A stretch of DNA of 64,000 nucleotides from JABCYV01 sp963729325 (lineage in GTDB: Bacteria; Acidobacteriota; Terriglobia; Terriglobales; Acidobacteriaceae), in assembly GCA_963729325.1 (NCBI GenBank), contig CAVSNS010000008.1, positions 1-64,000 on the forward strand. Reading direction: 5' to 3'. The position numbers and the translations under genes are program-made. Positions 1 to 9,042 of this stretch are shown here, piece by piece (position 1 is the first letter of the stretch; every line of letters starts with the position of its first letter). Below the pieces are notes generated by a model. That model had not been told where the DNA came from. It worked only from the letters and a program-made list of their open reading frames with translations, and searched no databases.

Positions 1-2031
1 CTGAGATTTTTCGAGAGAGCAATCAAGCTTGCGGATGCGGAAACAGACTCTGGTCTGCCGTTCATGGCGTATGAGGGGAAAGCACGAGCTCTGGTCGCCT
101 TGGGCAAACCACAAGAGGCAAAGGCGGTGCTTGACGATGCACTCGGTAAAGCGCGATCACAACAGAAACGAGGTCATGAGGCGGAGCTGTTGATCTTGCT
201 TGGAAGGCTGGCTTCGCAAACAGGGGACAGGAAACAAGCCATCGCCGATTTGGAAAGTGCCGCGCAATTCTCAACGCGAGTGCAATTCTTTCGAATGGAG
301 GCCGACGCCATGTTCGAGTTGGCGACGCTTTATCGCGATGCCGGCGATCTCCCCACGGCGGAGGCGCGTGCTACAGATGGCCTAGAGGCGAGCCAACGTG
401 TTGGCGATCGTTACTATGTGCCTCGCAACCTGACCATCCTCGCCGACCTGAAGGCGCGGCGCGGTCGCGTTAGCGAAGCCAACGCCCTCTACGAGCAAGC
501 GGAAGACGTGATTGAAAGCATGTTGATCAGCGTGGATGAGCCGTATTGGAACAGTTCGGTTGCTGCATCGATGAGTCAAACGTACTTGCAGCATTTTGAA
601 CTGGTCACCAAGAGCGGCGATGTGCCAGGCGCTTTCCGCGTTTTGGAACGGGTGCGCGGGCGGACGCTGGCTTGGGCCCTCGAAGATAGGAAGGCATTTC
701 CGACGCCGAGTCTGGGCAGACCAGCATCGCTGGAAACAGACCTTGCGGGTCTTCAAGTGCAACTGATGCAGACCAACAGCGCAGAAAAGCGCGAGCAACT
801 GATGGATAAATTGGTCGAATATGAGCGGCGGCTTGGGCTGGCCTGGACAAAGGACGATGCTCCCGGCCATGGCCTGCCGGTGCAACCTGCGTCACTGTCG
901 AAGGTCCAAGAAGTCCTGAAACCAGACGAAGTGCTTCTGGAGTACGTTCTGGATGACCCGACTTCCTTCTGCTTCGTGGTTTCTCAAAAAGGCGCATACG
1001 TCCGAGTGCTACCGGCAGGACGCAAGGAGATCGAGAATCTAAGCCAGCAATTTGTCGGCGAAATTCGCACCAAGGGCACCGGCGCTGAACTTTCAAAGCG
1101 ACTCTACGCGGTGCTCGTGAAGCCCATCCCGGAAGCAGCCACAGCGACACGCTTCATCATCGCACCGGATGCCATATTGAACCTGCTTCCGTTTGAGGCG
1201 CTTCGCGATGCTCAGGGCGAGTACCTCTTGAAGTCGCGCGTCATAAGCTACGTGCCTTCCGGCACGATTTTGAACACGCTTCGCCACGCGGAGAAACAGA
1301 AACCAGCTCCCAAACCCCTTCTCGCAGTCGGTGATGTCGAGTACGAGAACCAAGGCGGCGCGGGACGGAGAATCCCGCCTCCGGCCTCTATTCGTGGCCG
1401 GATTGAGCGCGGGATTGCGGATCTCTCAGGGATAGGCCTTCACGACCTTCCAGAGACGCGAGCAGAGGTCGAGGAAATCGGTAAAATTGTTGGATCGGAC
1501 GCCGTAATGTTGCTTGGCAAGGATGCCACGGAGACTGGATTTAAGAAGCAACCACTTGATCAGTTTCGCATCTTGCATCTGGCTGTTCATGGATTCGCGG
1601 ACACGCAGTACCCAGAACGATCAGCGCTGGTGTTGGGTGCCGACCCACAATCGGGTGATGACGGTCTGCTGCAAGTGCGGGAGATCATAAGACTGCGATT
1701 GAATGCCGAACTCACGACTCTTTCTGCTTGTGACAGTGGGGTTGGCAAACTGCAGGGGCAAGAGGGCATCAGCAACCTGGTGGAAGCATTTCTGGTGGCT
1801 GGGTCGAAATCGGTTGTAGCGAGCCTGTGGAGCGCAGACGACACATTCGCCAGTGCGTTGATGGAACAATTCTACCGGCACTTGGCTCAGGGCGAAGATA
1901 CCAGTTCTGCTTTGCGAAACGCGAAGCTTGACCTGCTCGCAAAATATGGCGACCAGGTGAGCCCATTCTATTGGGCGGCATTCATCGCTGTGGGCGAGAC
2001 CTCGACACCGATTGGCATAAGACAACAATGA
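1..2031 (+). CDS. CHAT domain protein with N-terminal TPR repeats (5' end cut by window)
   Basis: The reading frame is open from base 1, so the true start lies upstream; 676 residues are visible. The first ~200 residues are helical repeats of TPR character (alternating Ala/Leu-rich pairs with Gly-Asp turns). The last ~270 form a CHAT (caspase-HetF-associated) peptidase-like domain: the catalytic His is in LAVHG (about residue 530) and the catalytic Cys in LSACDSG (about 577), followed by the family-typical GSKSVVASLW and WAAF segments. The family includes proteases that cut partners after a signal is sensed through the repeats, but the substrate is unknown here. Its TGA stop overlaps the ATG of the S41 peptidase gene (ATGA), so the two are probably translationally coupled. 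Confidence 0.9.
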   Translation: MRFFERAIKLADAETDSGLPFMAYEGKARALVALGKPQEAKAVLDDALGKARSQQKRGHEAELLILLGRLASQTGDRKQAIADLESAAQFSTRVQFFRMEADAMFELATLYRDAGDLPTAEARATDGLEASQRVGDRYYVPRNLTILADLKARRGRVSEANALYEQAEDVIESMLISVDEPYWNSSVAASMSQTYLQHFELVTKSGDVPGAFRVLERVRGRTLAWALEDRKAFPTPSLGRPASLETDLAGLQVQLMQTNSAEKREQLMDKLVEYERRLGLAWTKDDAPGHGLPVQPASLSKVQEVLKPDEVLLEYVLDDPTSFCFVVSQKGAYVRVLPAGRKEIENLSQQFVGEIRTKGTGAELSKRLYAVLVKPIPEAATATRFIIAPDAILNLLPFEALRDAQGEYLLKSRVISYVPSGTILNTLRHAEKQKPAPKPLLAVGDVEYENQGGAGRRIPPPASIRGRIERGIADLSGIGLHDLPETRAEVEEIGKIVGSDAVMLLGKDATETGFKKQPLDQFRILHLAVHGFADTQYPERSALVLGADPQSGDDGLLQVREIIRLRLNAELTTLSACDSGVGKLQGQEGISNLVEAFLVAGSKSVVASLWSADDTFASALMEQFYRHLAQGEDTSSALRNAKLDLLAKYGDQVSPFYWAAFIAVGETSTPIGIRQQ

Positions 2032-3260
2032 ATCTGACTCTCGACGAGCGCACAAAGATTTTCGACAAGGTCTGCCGACTGGTGGAGACCAAACATTTCA
2101 ATCCCGGAATGAACGGCGTGGATTGGAATGCTTTGGCTCGGGATCGCCGGGATCAGATACTCGCGTGTACCGACCCAGAGGTCTTCGAGAAAGAGGTTCA
2201 CAAATTAGTAGCGGAACTGAAGACCAGTCACACCGGCTTCCGCCATGCAGGGATGCGGAATATTCCCGCTCGCCACGCAATCAACGCCACTCTGCAGCGT
2301 ATCGGCGTGAACGGAAGTGAGCGCTGGATGTTTCAAGACGTGCATCAAGGCGGACCAGCCTTCGCGGCCGGCATACGGCCTGGCGATCTCTTGCTCGAAT
2401 GCGGTGGACGGGAAGTTCGGCCACCAAACGACCTGACGTTCTCCGTTGGCGAATCCGCGAATCTTCTTATTGAAAAGCTCCACGGCGAAGTGCAGAAGGT
2501 CAACGTTCAATTGCCGATGCCCAAATCCCAGAAGCATCCGGTTACGGCGCCGCAGGCGGTCACCACCGAAAGGCTCAGCGATGAAATTGGATTACTGAGA
2601 GTCGCAATGTTTCCGGGTGCCATCGGTATCGACGTAGCGAAGGACATCGACCGAGGCATCGCCGCACTCGACGGATGCAGTCGGCTCATTGTCGATCTAC
2701 GCGGCAACACAGGCGGAGGAATCGGCGGGTTACGCCTGATGAGCTATTTGACTCCCGGAAAGCTGGAGGTGGGCTACAGCCTCACGCGGAAACGTCGCGA
2801 GCGCGGCTATCGTCGTGAGGAACTGACTCGATTCGGACGCATTCCGTCCCACAAAGCGACTCTCTTATGGTTAGCGGCTCGATATGCTTTCGTTGAAAAA
2901 TCTATCCTCGTGGTCACCGAAGGACTCGGCCAGCGACGATTCCACGGTCGAGTCGTGCTGTTGGTAAACGAGCACACCGCGAGCGCCGGCGAGATGGTGT
3001 CGGCGTTTGCGGAGGAAAACAATCTGGCAACCATCGTGGGAACGAAAACGCCCGGCCGTCTACTCAGCGGCAGCGCATACAAGGTTGGCCACGGATACAT
3101 TCTTGGCCTGCCGGTTGCCGCCTACCTGACGTGGCAAGGGCGGATGCTGGAGAACAACGGCATCGTGCCAAAGTTTTCTATTGAACTCTCGCGAGAAGCA
3201 TTGAGAGAAGGAAGAGATACTCAGCTCGAAACCGCGGTCGAAGTGGCGAAAGCTCTGTAA
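2028..3260 (+). CDS. S41 family (C-terminal processing type) peptidase with PDZ domain
   Basis: 410 residues if started at the ATG at 2028, chosen because it overlaps the upstream stop (ATGA); a longer frame from 1971 lies inside the CHAT gene. A PDZ-like segment covers about residues 95-165 (GGPAFAAGIRPGDLLLECGG). The S41 core follows: RGNTGGGIGG, then HTASAGE with the nucleophile Ser at about 319, then VGTKTPGRLL. Counted from that Ser, the residue aligned with the general-base Lys of plant D1 processing peptidase and E. coli Prc (+25) is Arg. Subgroups with TxGR exist to my recollection, so loss of activity is not proven. There is no clear signal peptide, so it may act in the cytoplasm with the CHAT protein. 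Confidence 0.88.
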   Translation: MNLTLDERTKIFDKVCRLVETKHFNPGMNGVDWNALARDRRDQILACTDPEVFEKEVHKLVAELKTSHTGFRHAGMRNIPARHAINATLQRIGVNGSERWMFQDVHQGGPAFAAGIRPGDLLLECGGREVRPPNDLTFSVGESANLLIEKLHGEVQKVNVQLPMPKSQKHPVTAPQAVTTERLSDEIGLLRVAMFPGAIGIDVAKDIDRGIAALDGCSRLIVDLRGNTGGGIGGLRLMSYLTPGKLEVGYSLTRKRRERGYRREELTRFGRIPSHKATLLWLAARYAFVEKSILVVTEGLGQRRFHGRVVLLVNEHTASAGEMVSAFAEENNLATIVGTKTPGRLLSGSAYKVGHGYILGLPVAAYLTWQGRMLENNGIVPKFSIELSREALREGRDTQLETAVEVAKAL

Positions 3261-3338
3261 CCCACTGTGGACGATAAATTCTCCAAAATGCTATGCAACG
3301 CACGGAGGTCATGCGAAGAGCATGTTTTCGGCGGATCT

Positions 3339-4369
3339 TCAGATTCGCAAAGGCACTCCAGAAAGCGTAACCGGAAGATTCTTATATCCATGTTTACGCA
3401 ACAGGATTTTCATTGCCCTAGCCGACTGTTCTTGAAATTGGCTTGGCCCGCATCGGACTTCGATCAGTGGCAACCGTTTCCGCGACGATGGTTCCAGAAT
3501 CATGTATGGAAGCAGAAGCTTCGCTGTGGGTCGAACGGACACTCCTTCATAGTTCTCCGTCTGGGACCCAACTAAGGTCGCGGCCTTAGGATAGGTAATA
3601 ATCCTCCATTCCTTTTCTTCTGAAAAAGCACTGTGCTTCACGGTGCAAGCCCAGTCCGTCATCTCCAGAATGAGGATCAACGATAACTCGACATGGGCCG
3701 ATGCGCCTCGCGGTGAGGTTGGTGCAAATGAAAACCCGTTCACTAACTTGGTCAAATGCTCAAAAAGAAAGCGTACCCGCGCCCGCTGTTTTTTGGGTCG
3801 TAGACGACCTTTTTAACCATCGTTCGAAAACCACCCTTAAAGACTAGCCTGACTGTGTCACGCTGATATAGAGGACGGAAAGCCAAGGAGAACCCACTCG
3901 CGGCTCGGTAGGCCCGCCATTGGCTTAACAAGTCTCCCTCTTCACAAAATGAAACGATGAATGGCTGACCGAAACTGTGCAGCGGGCTATCTAATAGCCG
4001 CAACAAGTGGGCAACAAGGAGCTCTTCCCAAGGGCTCAGGTTCTTCTTGTCTCTCCACATCTCACCGACAATCTCAGCGGCGACTGAAACTGCATACTCG
4101 ATTTCAGAGAAGTCGTTCGAGAATTGCGTTGCTGTCGCCCACAGAGAATTCGAAGAGATTATCCCTTGGACTCCAAACGAATCGGTGTAGTGATGGAGCA
4201 CAGGGGCGTCCACCATTCGCGGAGGTTCGTTTTTCAGGATGTCGAGCCATCGGTCCATCACGAAGTGTCGATTCAGTATGCCAACACGTGCCTTCGACAT
4301 CGAGGCCCCCCGTTCAACCCGAACTAGCTGGGCGTGCGACGAAAGAACTTCAAGAGCTTTACGGCGCAC
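3339..4369 (-). pseudogene. DUF2971 family protein, reading frame broken once
   Basis: Two frames on the minus strand together make one DUF2971 protein. The upstream part (4369-3752) has the family start HHYTDSFGVQGIISSNSLWA, then SNDFSEIEYA and EEGDLLSQWRAY. The downstream part (3755-3339) carries the C-terminal AFSEEKEWRII segment. The frames join cleanly if one T is added to the short T run (A run on the plus strand, near 3762-3766), so a single indel splits the gene. The true start may be internal (ATG at 4300 or 4258). DUF2971 proteins have no settled biochemical function and are often seen in accessory and defence-like regions. This gene faces the S41 gene tail to tail. Confidence 0.75.
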
Positions 4370-4447
4370 GACGATTTTCGTTTACTCTTGCAGAAACGGA
4401 AGTTTAGCACTCCCGAGTCGCGGCTTCGTGACCCGATGAGGGTTAGG

Positions 4448-5140
4448 ATGAAGAAACCGAATCCGCATTGTCCAGTGCTGGGTTGCAGAACAGACAAGCC
4501 ACACGACACCGACCCATTGGTCCAGGGGATGTTGGCCGAGTTTGGCTCACCTGAAAAGCTGACGCTATGGACGCGAACAGCGATGGCGGAACTCAGCCAG
4601 TCGATTTGCCGAGACTTGCAAGAAAAGAAGACTTTCGCGTGGCTTTCGCGGCTTCGCCAGCCGGAGGAGATTTATGTTCGCACGCTCTACACTCTCTTCA
4701 TCGCCACAAAGGAAGAACTGCCTCACATCGTCTCCGGAGATACTCCGAACGGGATGATGGGCTATTACAAGCCTGTGAACAAACTTGTGTTTGAAGACCG
4801 GGGTCTGCTCGATGCTACCCAGCCCGGATTGACCGTAGGTAGCTTCAAGCCTGTCGACGCACTTCACGCGGGCGCACACGGTTCCTTCTCCGCTATCATG
4901 ACCTGCATTGGCCTTGCCCATCACCCGGAGGCGCTGCCCTCTCCTGATAAGTACATCGAACATGTCGGGAAGTACTGCACGTATCTGAATTACATGCACG
5001 AGATGTTCAAGGGCGGAAAGTCGAAGCAGGACGTGTTAGCTGGAGTCATCAGCCTGCACAAACCCGCGAGCTACTGGGCGGAACAGCAGGCAAAGATAAA
5101 AGCGGCGGAGGCGGCACCACCGGACCAGCCAAAGCCTTAG
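4448..5140 (+). CDS. Hypothetical protein next to a DUF2971 gene
   Basis: 230 residues from the ATG at 4448, which has GAGG about 8 bases upstream; an ATG at 4436 or a longer frame from 4334 is possible. I do not recognise the family. The N-terminus has a Cys/His-rich patch (PHCPVLGC...KPH) and the C-terminus is Ala/Pro/Lys-rich. The middle is soluble, with His residues (ALHAGAHGSF, GLAHHPE). No membrane segment is seen. The DUF2971-type gene starts 9 bases after the stop in the same direction, so the two are likely co-transcribed. Confidence 0.75.
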   Translation: MKKPNPHCPVLGCRTDKPHDTDPLVQGMLAEFGSPEKLTLWTRTAMAELSQSICRDLQEKKTFAWLSRLRQPEEIYVRTLYTLFIATKEELPHIVSGDTPNGMMGYYKPVNKLVFEDRGLLDATQPGLTVGSFKPVDALHAGAHGSFSAIMTCIGLAHHPEALPSPDKYIEHVGKYCTYLNYMHEMFKGGKSKQDVLAGVISLHKPASYWAEQQAKIKAAEAAPPDQPKP

Positions 5141-5149
5141 CCACATTGC

Positions 5150-5934
5150 ATGAGTCTCGAAACCTATCCCGACCAGCTTGAACCACAAGACCACGATGTG
5201 GTGATCTGGCGCTTCATGAACATGCGGAAGTTTCGCGATCTGATAACCACAGCAGAACTTTACTTCTGCCGAGCAGATCTATTCGCCAATGATGAGCGCG
5301 AAGGACTCCCGCCCGAAGAATATCTTGCGACTCTGGGCCTGAACCCGTTCGACATCAACGAGAGGCAACAATTACTCCATACGATTGGGTCGGACGCACA
5401 GTTCCGCGAAGGCTTCTACATCAACTGCTGGCATCTCTTTCGGGAGGAAACGTGCAAGATGTGGAAGGCCTACGGCGATGACGGCGTGGCGATCTGTTCG
5501 CGGTATGGCCTGCTGAAGTCAGCCCTCAGCACCATGAGCGACCGCGCGTACCTAGGCCGGTCCGGTACGGGGCGCAACACTTAATAGGCCAGCGCTATAA
5601 CATTTTTCGGCTCATCACAACCAAGAGAATCCAGTACGCGGCCGAGCAGGAGGTCCGCGCTTTCTTGTGGATAATGGACCCGCACGCAGGCGGCAATCGT
5701 CACATCGATGCTGACAATCGAATCCATCCGCTTCCCCTTACACCTCCACCGCCGAGCGTTCTGAGGGGACACAGGCGAAGGGTGGACTTGGGGACGCTGA
5801 TAGCCGAAATAATCGTATCGCCCTGGGCATCCTCGACGACGTGCGACCATGTCAAGCAGTTAGTCCACGACAATGGCTACACGATTTCGGTCCGGATTTC
5901 CGATCTGAGCCGCTATCAGGCCCTGCTTCCCTGA
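5150..5934 (+). pseudogene. DUF2971-like protein, reading frame broken once
   Basis: The first frame (5150-5584) gives VIWRFMNMRKF, ELYFCRADLFANDE, then FYINCWHLFREETCKMWKAY and DGVAICSRY, the ligand-like core of this DUF2971-related group. It then stops early. In the next frame the protein continues without a gap: VRYGAQHLIGQRYNIFRLIT, EQEVRAFLWIMDP, RRVDLGTLIAEIIVSPWAS, ending at 5934. One extra C near 5557 (GGCC to GGCCC) restores a protein of about 260 residues. It is the second DUF2971-type gene in 3 kb, is in the opposite orientation to the first, and sits 9 bases after the unknown gene at 4448. Confidence 0.75.
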
Positions 5935-6051
5935 AGCGGCGTGAGCGCGTAACCGCACCGCACCGCGCCCGCATCCGCTTCAGGGAAACGCGCAGAACCG
6001 TCCCTCGACTCGCTATGGCGAACAAAAGGCGAATATGCTACGCTGTCACGT

Positions 6052-6366
6052 GTGGTCCTGCGAACGTGCACAGTTGCGGTAAAGGATCTTCGAGACGTTG
6101 AGCACTCCATAGAGGTCACCGCGGAGACACTCTATGAAGCGATCGCTACCGGCCTTGCGGCATTGCAGCAGGACAACTGGGTAGGAGAGATCGGTCAGGG
6201 GTTCGCAACGGTAACTGTTCTTGTCCAACAGCCGCCCGTAAAGCACGAAGTCAAAATGAAGGACTTTGTCTCATGGCTCGGACGCCAAGGACGTTCTCCC
6301 GCAGAAGTCATGCTGAAGCAAAAGCTGGAGAAAATATTGGGCAAGGTAAACCACGCGAGGACGTGA
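6052..6366 (+). CDS. Small conserved-looking hypothetical protein
   Basis: 104 residues from a GTG start at 6052. It begins LRTCTVAVKD and includes EHSIEVTAETLYEAIATGL and the end segment SPAEVMLKQKLEKILGKV. I recall this pattern (a short protein with a beta-rich N-terminus and a Tyr-Glu-Ala helix) as widespread in Acidobacteria without a known function. There is no signal peptide or membrane segment. It stands alone between the broken DUF2971 gene and a convergent small membrane protein gene. Confidence 0.7.
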   Translation: MVLRTCTVAVKDLRDVEHSIEVTAETLYEAIATGLAALQQDNWVGEIGQGFATVTVLVQQPPVKHEVKMKDFVSWLGRQGRSPAEVMLKQKLEKILGKVNHART

Positions 6367-6413
6367 CCGAAAAGGCTAAGCAAACAAATCAGCCGGAAGA
6401 GGTCTCCGAGGTC

Positions 6414-6632
6414 TCACTGACTCGGAGTCCGAGCCGGTTTTTGGGAGTGCTTAGGTTGTTGCCCCGCTTCCGCAACACCCGCTTTCACCGATGAGGGCTG
6501 TGTGATGGTCGCACCTGGCGCGAAGGGGTCCTTTCCTTCAAGTACCGACGATGCAACGAAACCAAAGAATATCATCGCGCTCAGCAATCCCCACACGAGA
6601 ACGACTGGCTTCCAGGGAACCAGAATGTACAT
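6414..6632 (-). CDS. Small single-pass membrane protein, hypothetical
   Basis: 72 residues from the ATG at 6632, chosen because GGAGG lies 7 bases upstream; a longer frame starts at 6650. One hydrophobic segment near the N-terminus (VVLVWGLLSAMIFFGFVASS) is followed by a short polar, Pro/Gln/Lys-rich tail. I see no family match. It converges with the gene at 6052. Confidence 0.6.
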   Translation of the reverse strand: MYILVPWKPVVLVWGLLSAMIFFGFVASSVLEGKDPFAPGATITQPSSVKAGVAEAGQQPKHSQKPARTPSQ

Positions 6633-6774
6633 GGCAGACCTCCGAGGCAAAGAGCGGCTTACGATTACCTTTATTATACGGCGAAGAACGGCAAACTTAT
6701 TTCGTGAAAATCTTGTTGGCTCGGGATTGTCGGAGGGGTTGCCTACTTGAGATTCTGAGCAAAGTTGCTGGCCT

Positions 6775-7248
6775 CTACTGATCTGCGCACCGTAAGTCCC
6801 CGCGCCTGGCCGGACGCTGGTTCAAATCGTACTCCACCCAGGAAGGCTCGGTTTTCAGTGAAGGTTCCCGCAATTCGTAGAATACAAAAACCTCGTTTGA
6901 CGGAAAGAACACAGAGAGTGCCGAGACGGTCGTAGACTCGGCTTCTTCTCGTACAACTGGCTTGGCTTCCCGTGGTTCTTCGTATACAAAGGCACAACCG
7001 CCAATGGAGAGCGACAAAGGACCGCCGGGCCTCTCCAACACAACCGTTCCCGATTTTTTTCCCTTGGTATCAGGATCAACTGAAACCTTCGACACTTTGC
7101 CCTGCAGGCCTATGGCCCAATCGATGCCTTGCTCCAGGATACCCCGACGGGATTGCTGGAAAGGGCTTTCAGAGACTACGAGCATATGAGCAGAGTCGTC
7201 CTTCCACTTGCTCAGTATGGTGACAGCGTCCTCTAGAGACAAGACCAT
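6775..7248 (-). CDS. Hypothetical protein, cytoplasmic
   Basis: 157 residues from the ATG at 7248, which has GGAGAG about 9 bases upstream; the frame extends to 7293 without a better start. It opens VLSLEDAVTILSKWKDDSAH, then SRRGILEQGIDW and GKVSKVSVDPDTKG, a mixed alpha/beta protein with no membrane segment. The last ~25 residues (NQRPARRGDLRCADQ) look less protein-like and could follow an indel. Function unknown. Confidence 0.6.
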   Translation of the reverse strand: MVLSLEDAVTILSKWKDDSAHMLVVSESPFQQSRRGILEQGIDWAIGLQGKVSKVSVDPDTKGKKSGTVVLERPGGPLSLSIGGCAFVYEEPREAKPVVREEAESTTVSALSVFFPSNEVFVFYELREPSLKTEPSWVEYDLNQRPARRGDLRCADQ

Positions 7249-7555
7249 GTTTTTCTCTCCCGCTTCGTCTTGAACGATGCTCGATCGAGACAAATCTCAG
7301 ACGTGGAGTGCGCCTTTTGCGCCTATACCGATCTGAATTCGGTCTGCTACAATTCAATCACAGAGCAGGGACAGATGTTCTGGATCGCGGTTGCACGAGG
7401 GCGGTATGGAAGCCAGTTTGACGTGCTGTCCATGCTGTCCATTTCTCCCGGAATTTAGATAGATCCGGTGGAAACAGTTGAAACCGGCGAAACGGTTGAC
7501 AGCAAGAATAGACAGCAAACATGCGGGTTTGGCCCTAACCGTATGAAAAGCAAGT
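7249..7555. other. Intergenic gap upstream of tRNA-Asp
   Basis: No convincing gene. The stretch holds the divergent leader of the hypothetical gene at 7248 and the presumed promoter of the tRNA; no clear consensus boxes were found. Confidence 0.4.
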
Positions 7556-7632
7556 GGGGACGTAGTTCAGTTGGTTAGAACGCTGCCCTGTCACGGCAGA
7601 GGTCGCGGGTTCGAGTCCCGTCGTCCCCGCCA
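7556..7632 (+). tRNA. tRNA-Asp (anticodon GTC)
   Basis: The 7-base acceptor stem GGGGACG pairs with CGTCCCC, the discriminator is G and a CCA end is encoded. The D arm GTTC...GAAC, the anticodon arm CTGCC-CTGTCAC-GGCAG with anticodon GTC, and the T arm GCGGG-TTCGAGT-CCCGT all pair. The 3' half is probably the attachment site used by the integrase 16 bases downstream. Confidence 0.97.
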
Positions 7633-7647
7633 TATTTCATGCGGGAT

Positions 7648-8790
7648 TTAGCGAGTGATCCTGGAAAGTCGGGCAGCAGTTGGGGCAGCAATAGAATTTC
7701 CAAGCACTATCGCTTCATCCCGCTCGACCATTGCCCGCACGTCTTCTGGTATCTCCTGCGCGTACACCCCGAGGCTCATCGTCATCGTGTGGTGTCCGAG
7801 GTGACCTTGCACCGACTTCGGGTCCTTCTGGTTTCGTGTAGCGTGGCTCCGGCGTAGCACCTGAAAGGTCAGCGGCACATTTAGCTTGAGCTGCTTCTCC
7901 AACAGTGCCAGGACCCGCTTCCTGAAATTGTCAGCGATCAGCGGATTCCCCTTCTTACTGGCGAATATCAGGTCGGTCGGGTTGCTCTGCTGACGCCACC
8001 GCAGTATCGCCTTCCGTGTCGCTGGGGGAATGAACACTCTGCGCTCGCCGACCTTGGCCTGATCTGGCAGCAGTTTGCCTTTCCAAGCGCTGTCACGAAT
8101 GACGAAGTGATCGCCGTGGAATGAAGCCCAACGTAGACCGAATATTTCAGCAGGCCGCATCGCGCAGAAGATTCCGATGTGCAGAATCGCGCTGTCGCGC
8201 TCCGGGTTCTCTGAGTTCTCGACTGCCTTCAGAACTTTGGGAACAAGATCGGCGTCGAGTGTAGGCTTCTGAGGCAGCTTGGTCTTCGGCATCGGCACAC
8301 GCCTCATGGGATTCTTCAGAAGCACGTCAGAATCCACTGCGTCCTCTAGCACTGCCTGCAACAACGTCCACACCTTCAGCACGACGGATCGAGCACGTTC
8401 TCGGCGCAACCTGTCGAAGAATGTTGCAATAGATTGAGCATCGATATCCGTCATCCGCGCTGACCCGAACTCTGGAAACAGGTAGGCGTTCATATACATC
8501 TCGTAACCGCGCTCTGTAGGCTCACTCCAGCGCAGACGGCGACGTGGCACGTACTGAGAGTGCCAATATTCGGAGAAGTTGAGGCCTGTTGTTTGAGGTG
8601 TGTCTCCACCGGCACGGAGGAACTTCTCAAGCTTGAGGGATGCTGCGGACTTGCTGAGTTCGGACTTCCAGCCGAGGAACATCTTTGGCATGGAAAGAGA
8701 GCCGTCAGCTTTATAGACACGGTAGCGGCCAACCCACTTCTGACGCCGTGTTCCGGCCAGTTGGACCCAACCACTTTGATGCAGCCGCAT
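7648..8790 (-). CDS. Tyrosine recombinase / phage-type integrase
   Basis: 380 residues. The N-terminal half has a SAM-like core-binding domain (about 70-165). The catalytic domain has Arg at MRPAEIFGLRW (~212), QVLRRSHAT where box II Arg is ~313 and the usual box II His is Gln, VQGHLGH (~327-333) and the nucleophile Tyr in GVYAQE (~343). The gene ends 16 bases from the 3' end of tRNA-Asp and points toward it, the usual layout of an element integrated in a tRNA gene. An excisionase-like gene lies 9 bases upstream. Confidence 0.93.
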   Translation of the reverse strand: MRLHQSGWVQLAGTRRQKWVGRYRVYKADGSLSMPKMFLGWKSELSKSAASLKLEKFLRAGGDTPQTTGLNFSEYWHSQYVPRRRLRWSEPTERGYEMYMNAYLFPEFGSARMTDIDAQSIATFFDRLRRERARSVVLKVWTLLQAVLEDAVDSDVLLKNPMRRVPMPKTKLPQKPTLDADLVPKVLKAVENSENPERDSAILHIGIFCAMRPAEIFGLRWASFHGDHFVIRDSAWKGKLLPDQAKVGERRVFIPPATRKAILRWRQQSNPTDLIFASKKGNPLIADNFRKRVLALLEKQLKLNVPLTFQVLRRSHATRNQKDPKSVQGHLGHHTMTMSLGVYAQEIPEDVRAMVERDEAIVLGNSIAAPTAARLSRITR

Positions 8791-8799
8791 TGCGCGAGA

Positions 8800-9042
8800 T
8801 TATACCTTAGCTGCTCGGCGCTTGCGCCAGGGTTTCGCGTGAGACTGCTCGGCGATGAAGGTGTCGATGTCGGAAGGACGAAAACGGATGAGGCACCCCA
8901 AACGCACGCAGGGCAGGGAAGGCAACCGCCTGCCGACCGCGTGATCGCGGACCCAACCGGCCGAGACGTGCAGTCTCTCCGCTACGTCGTCTACGTCGAG
9001 TAAGCGCTCTCGAGCTAGTGCAGTGCCGGTGCTGCCGGTCAT
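8800..9042 (-). CDS. Excisionase-like helix-turn-helix protein
   Basis: 80 residues. LDVDDVAERLHVSAGWVRDH is a MerR/excisionase-type helix-turn-helix, followed by the wing CVRLGCLIRFRPSDIDTFIA and a basic tail (KPWRKRRAAK). It probably binds the island ends and directs excision, possibly also regulating the integrase. It lies directly upstream of the integrase gene in the same direction, with a 9-base gap. Confidence 0.88.
   Translation of the reverse strand: MTGSTGTALARERLLDVDDVAERLHVSAGWVRDHAVGRRLPSLPCVRLGCLIRFRPSDIDTFIAEQSHAKPWRKRRAAKV

Noticed and set aside
605..1150. Minus-strand frames inside the CHAT gene
   Set aside because: They are shadows of the coding strand, with Arg/Pro-rich composition and no domain.
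3267..3575. A 102-residue plus-strand frame after the S41 gene
   Set aside because: It is antisense to the C-terminal part of the DUF2971 gene, whose EEKEWR motif is convincing.
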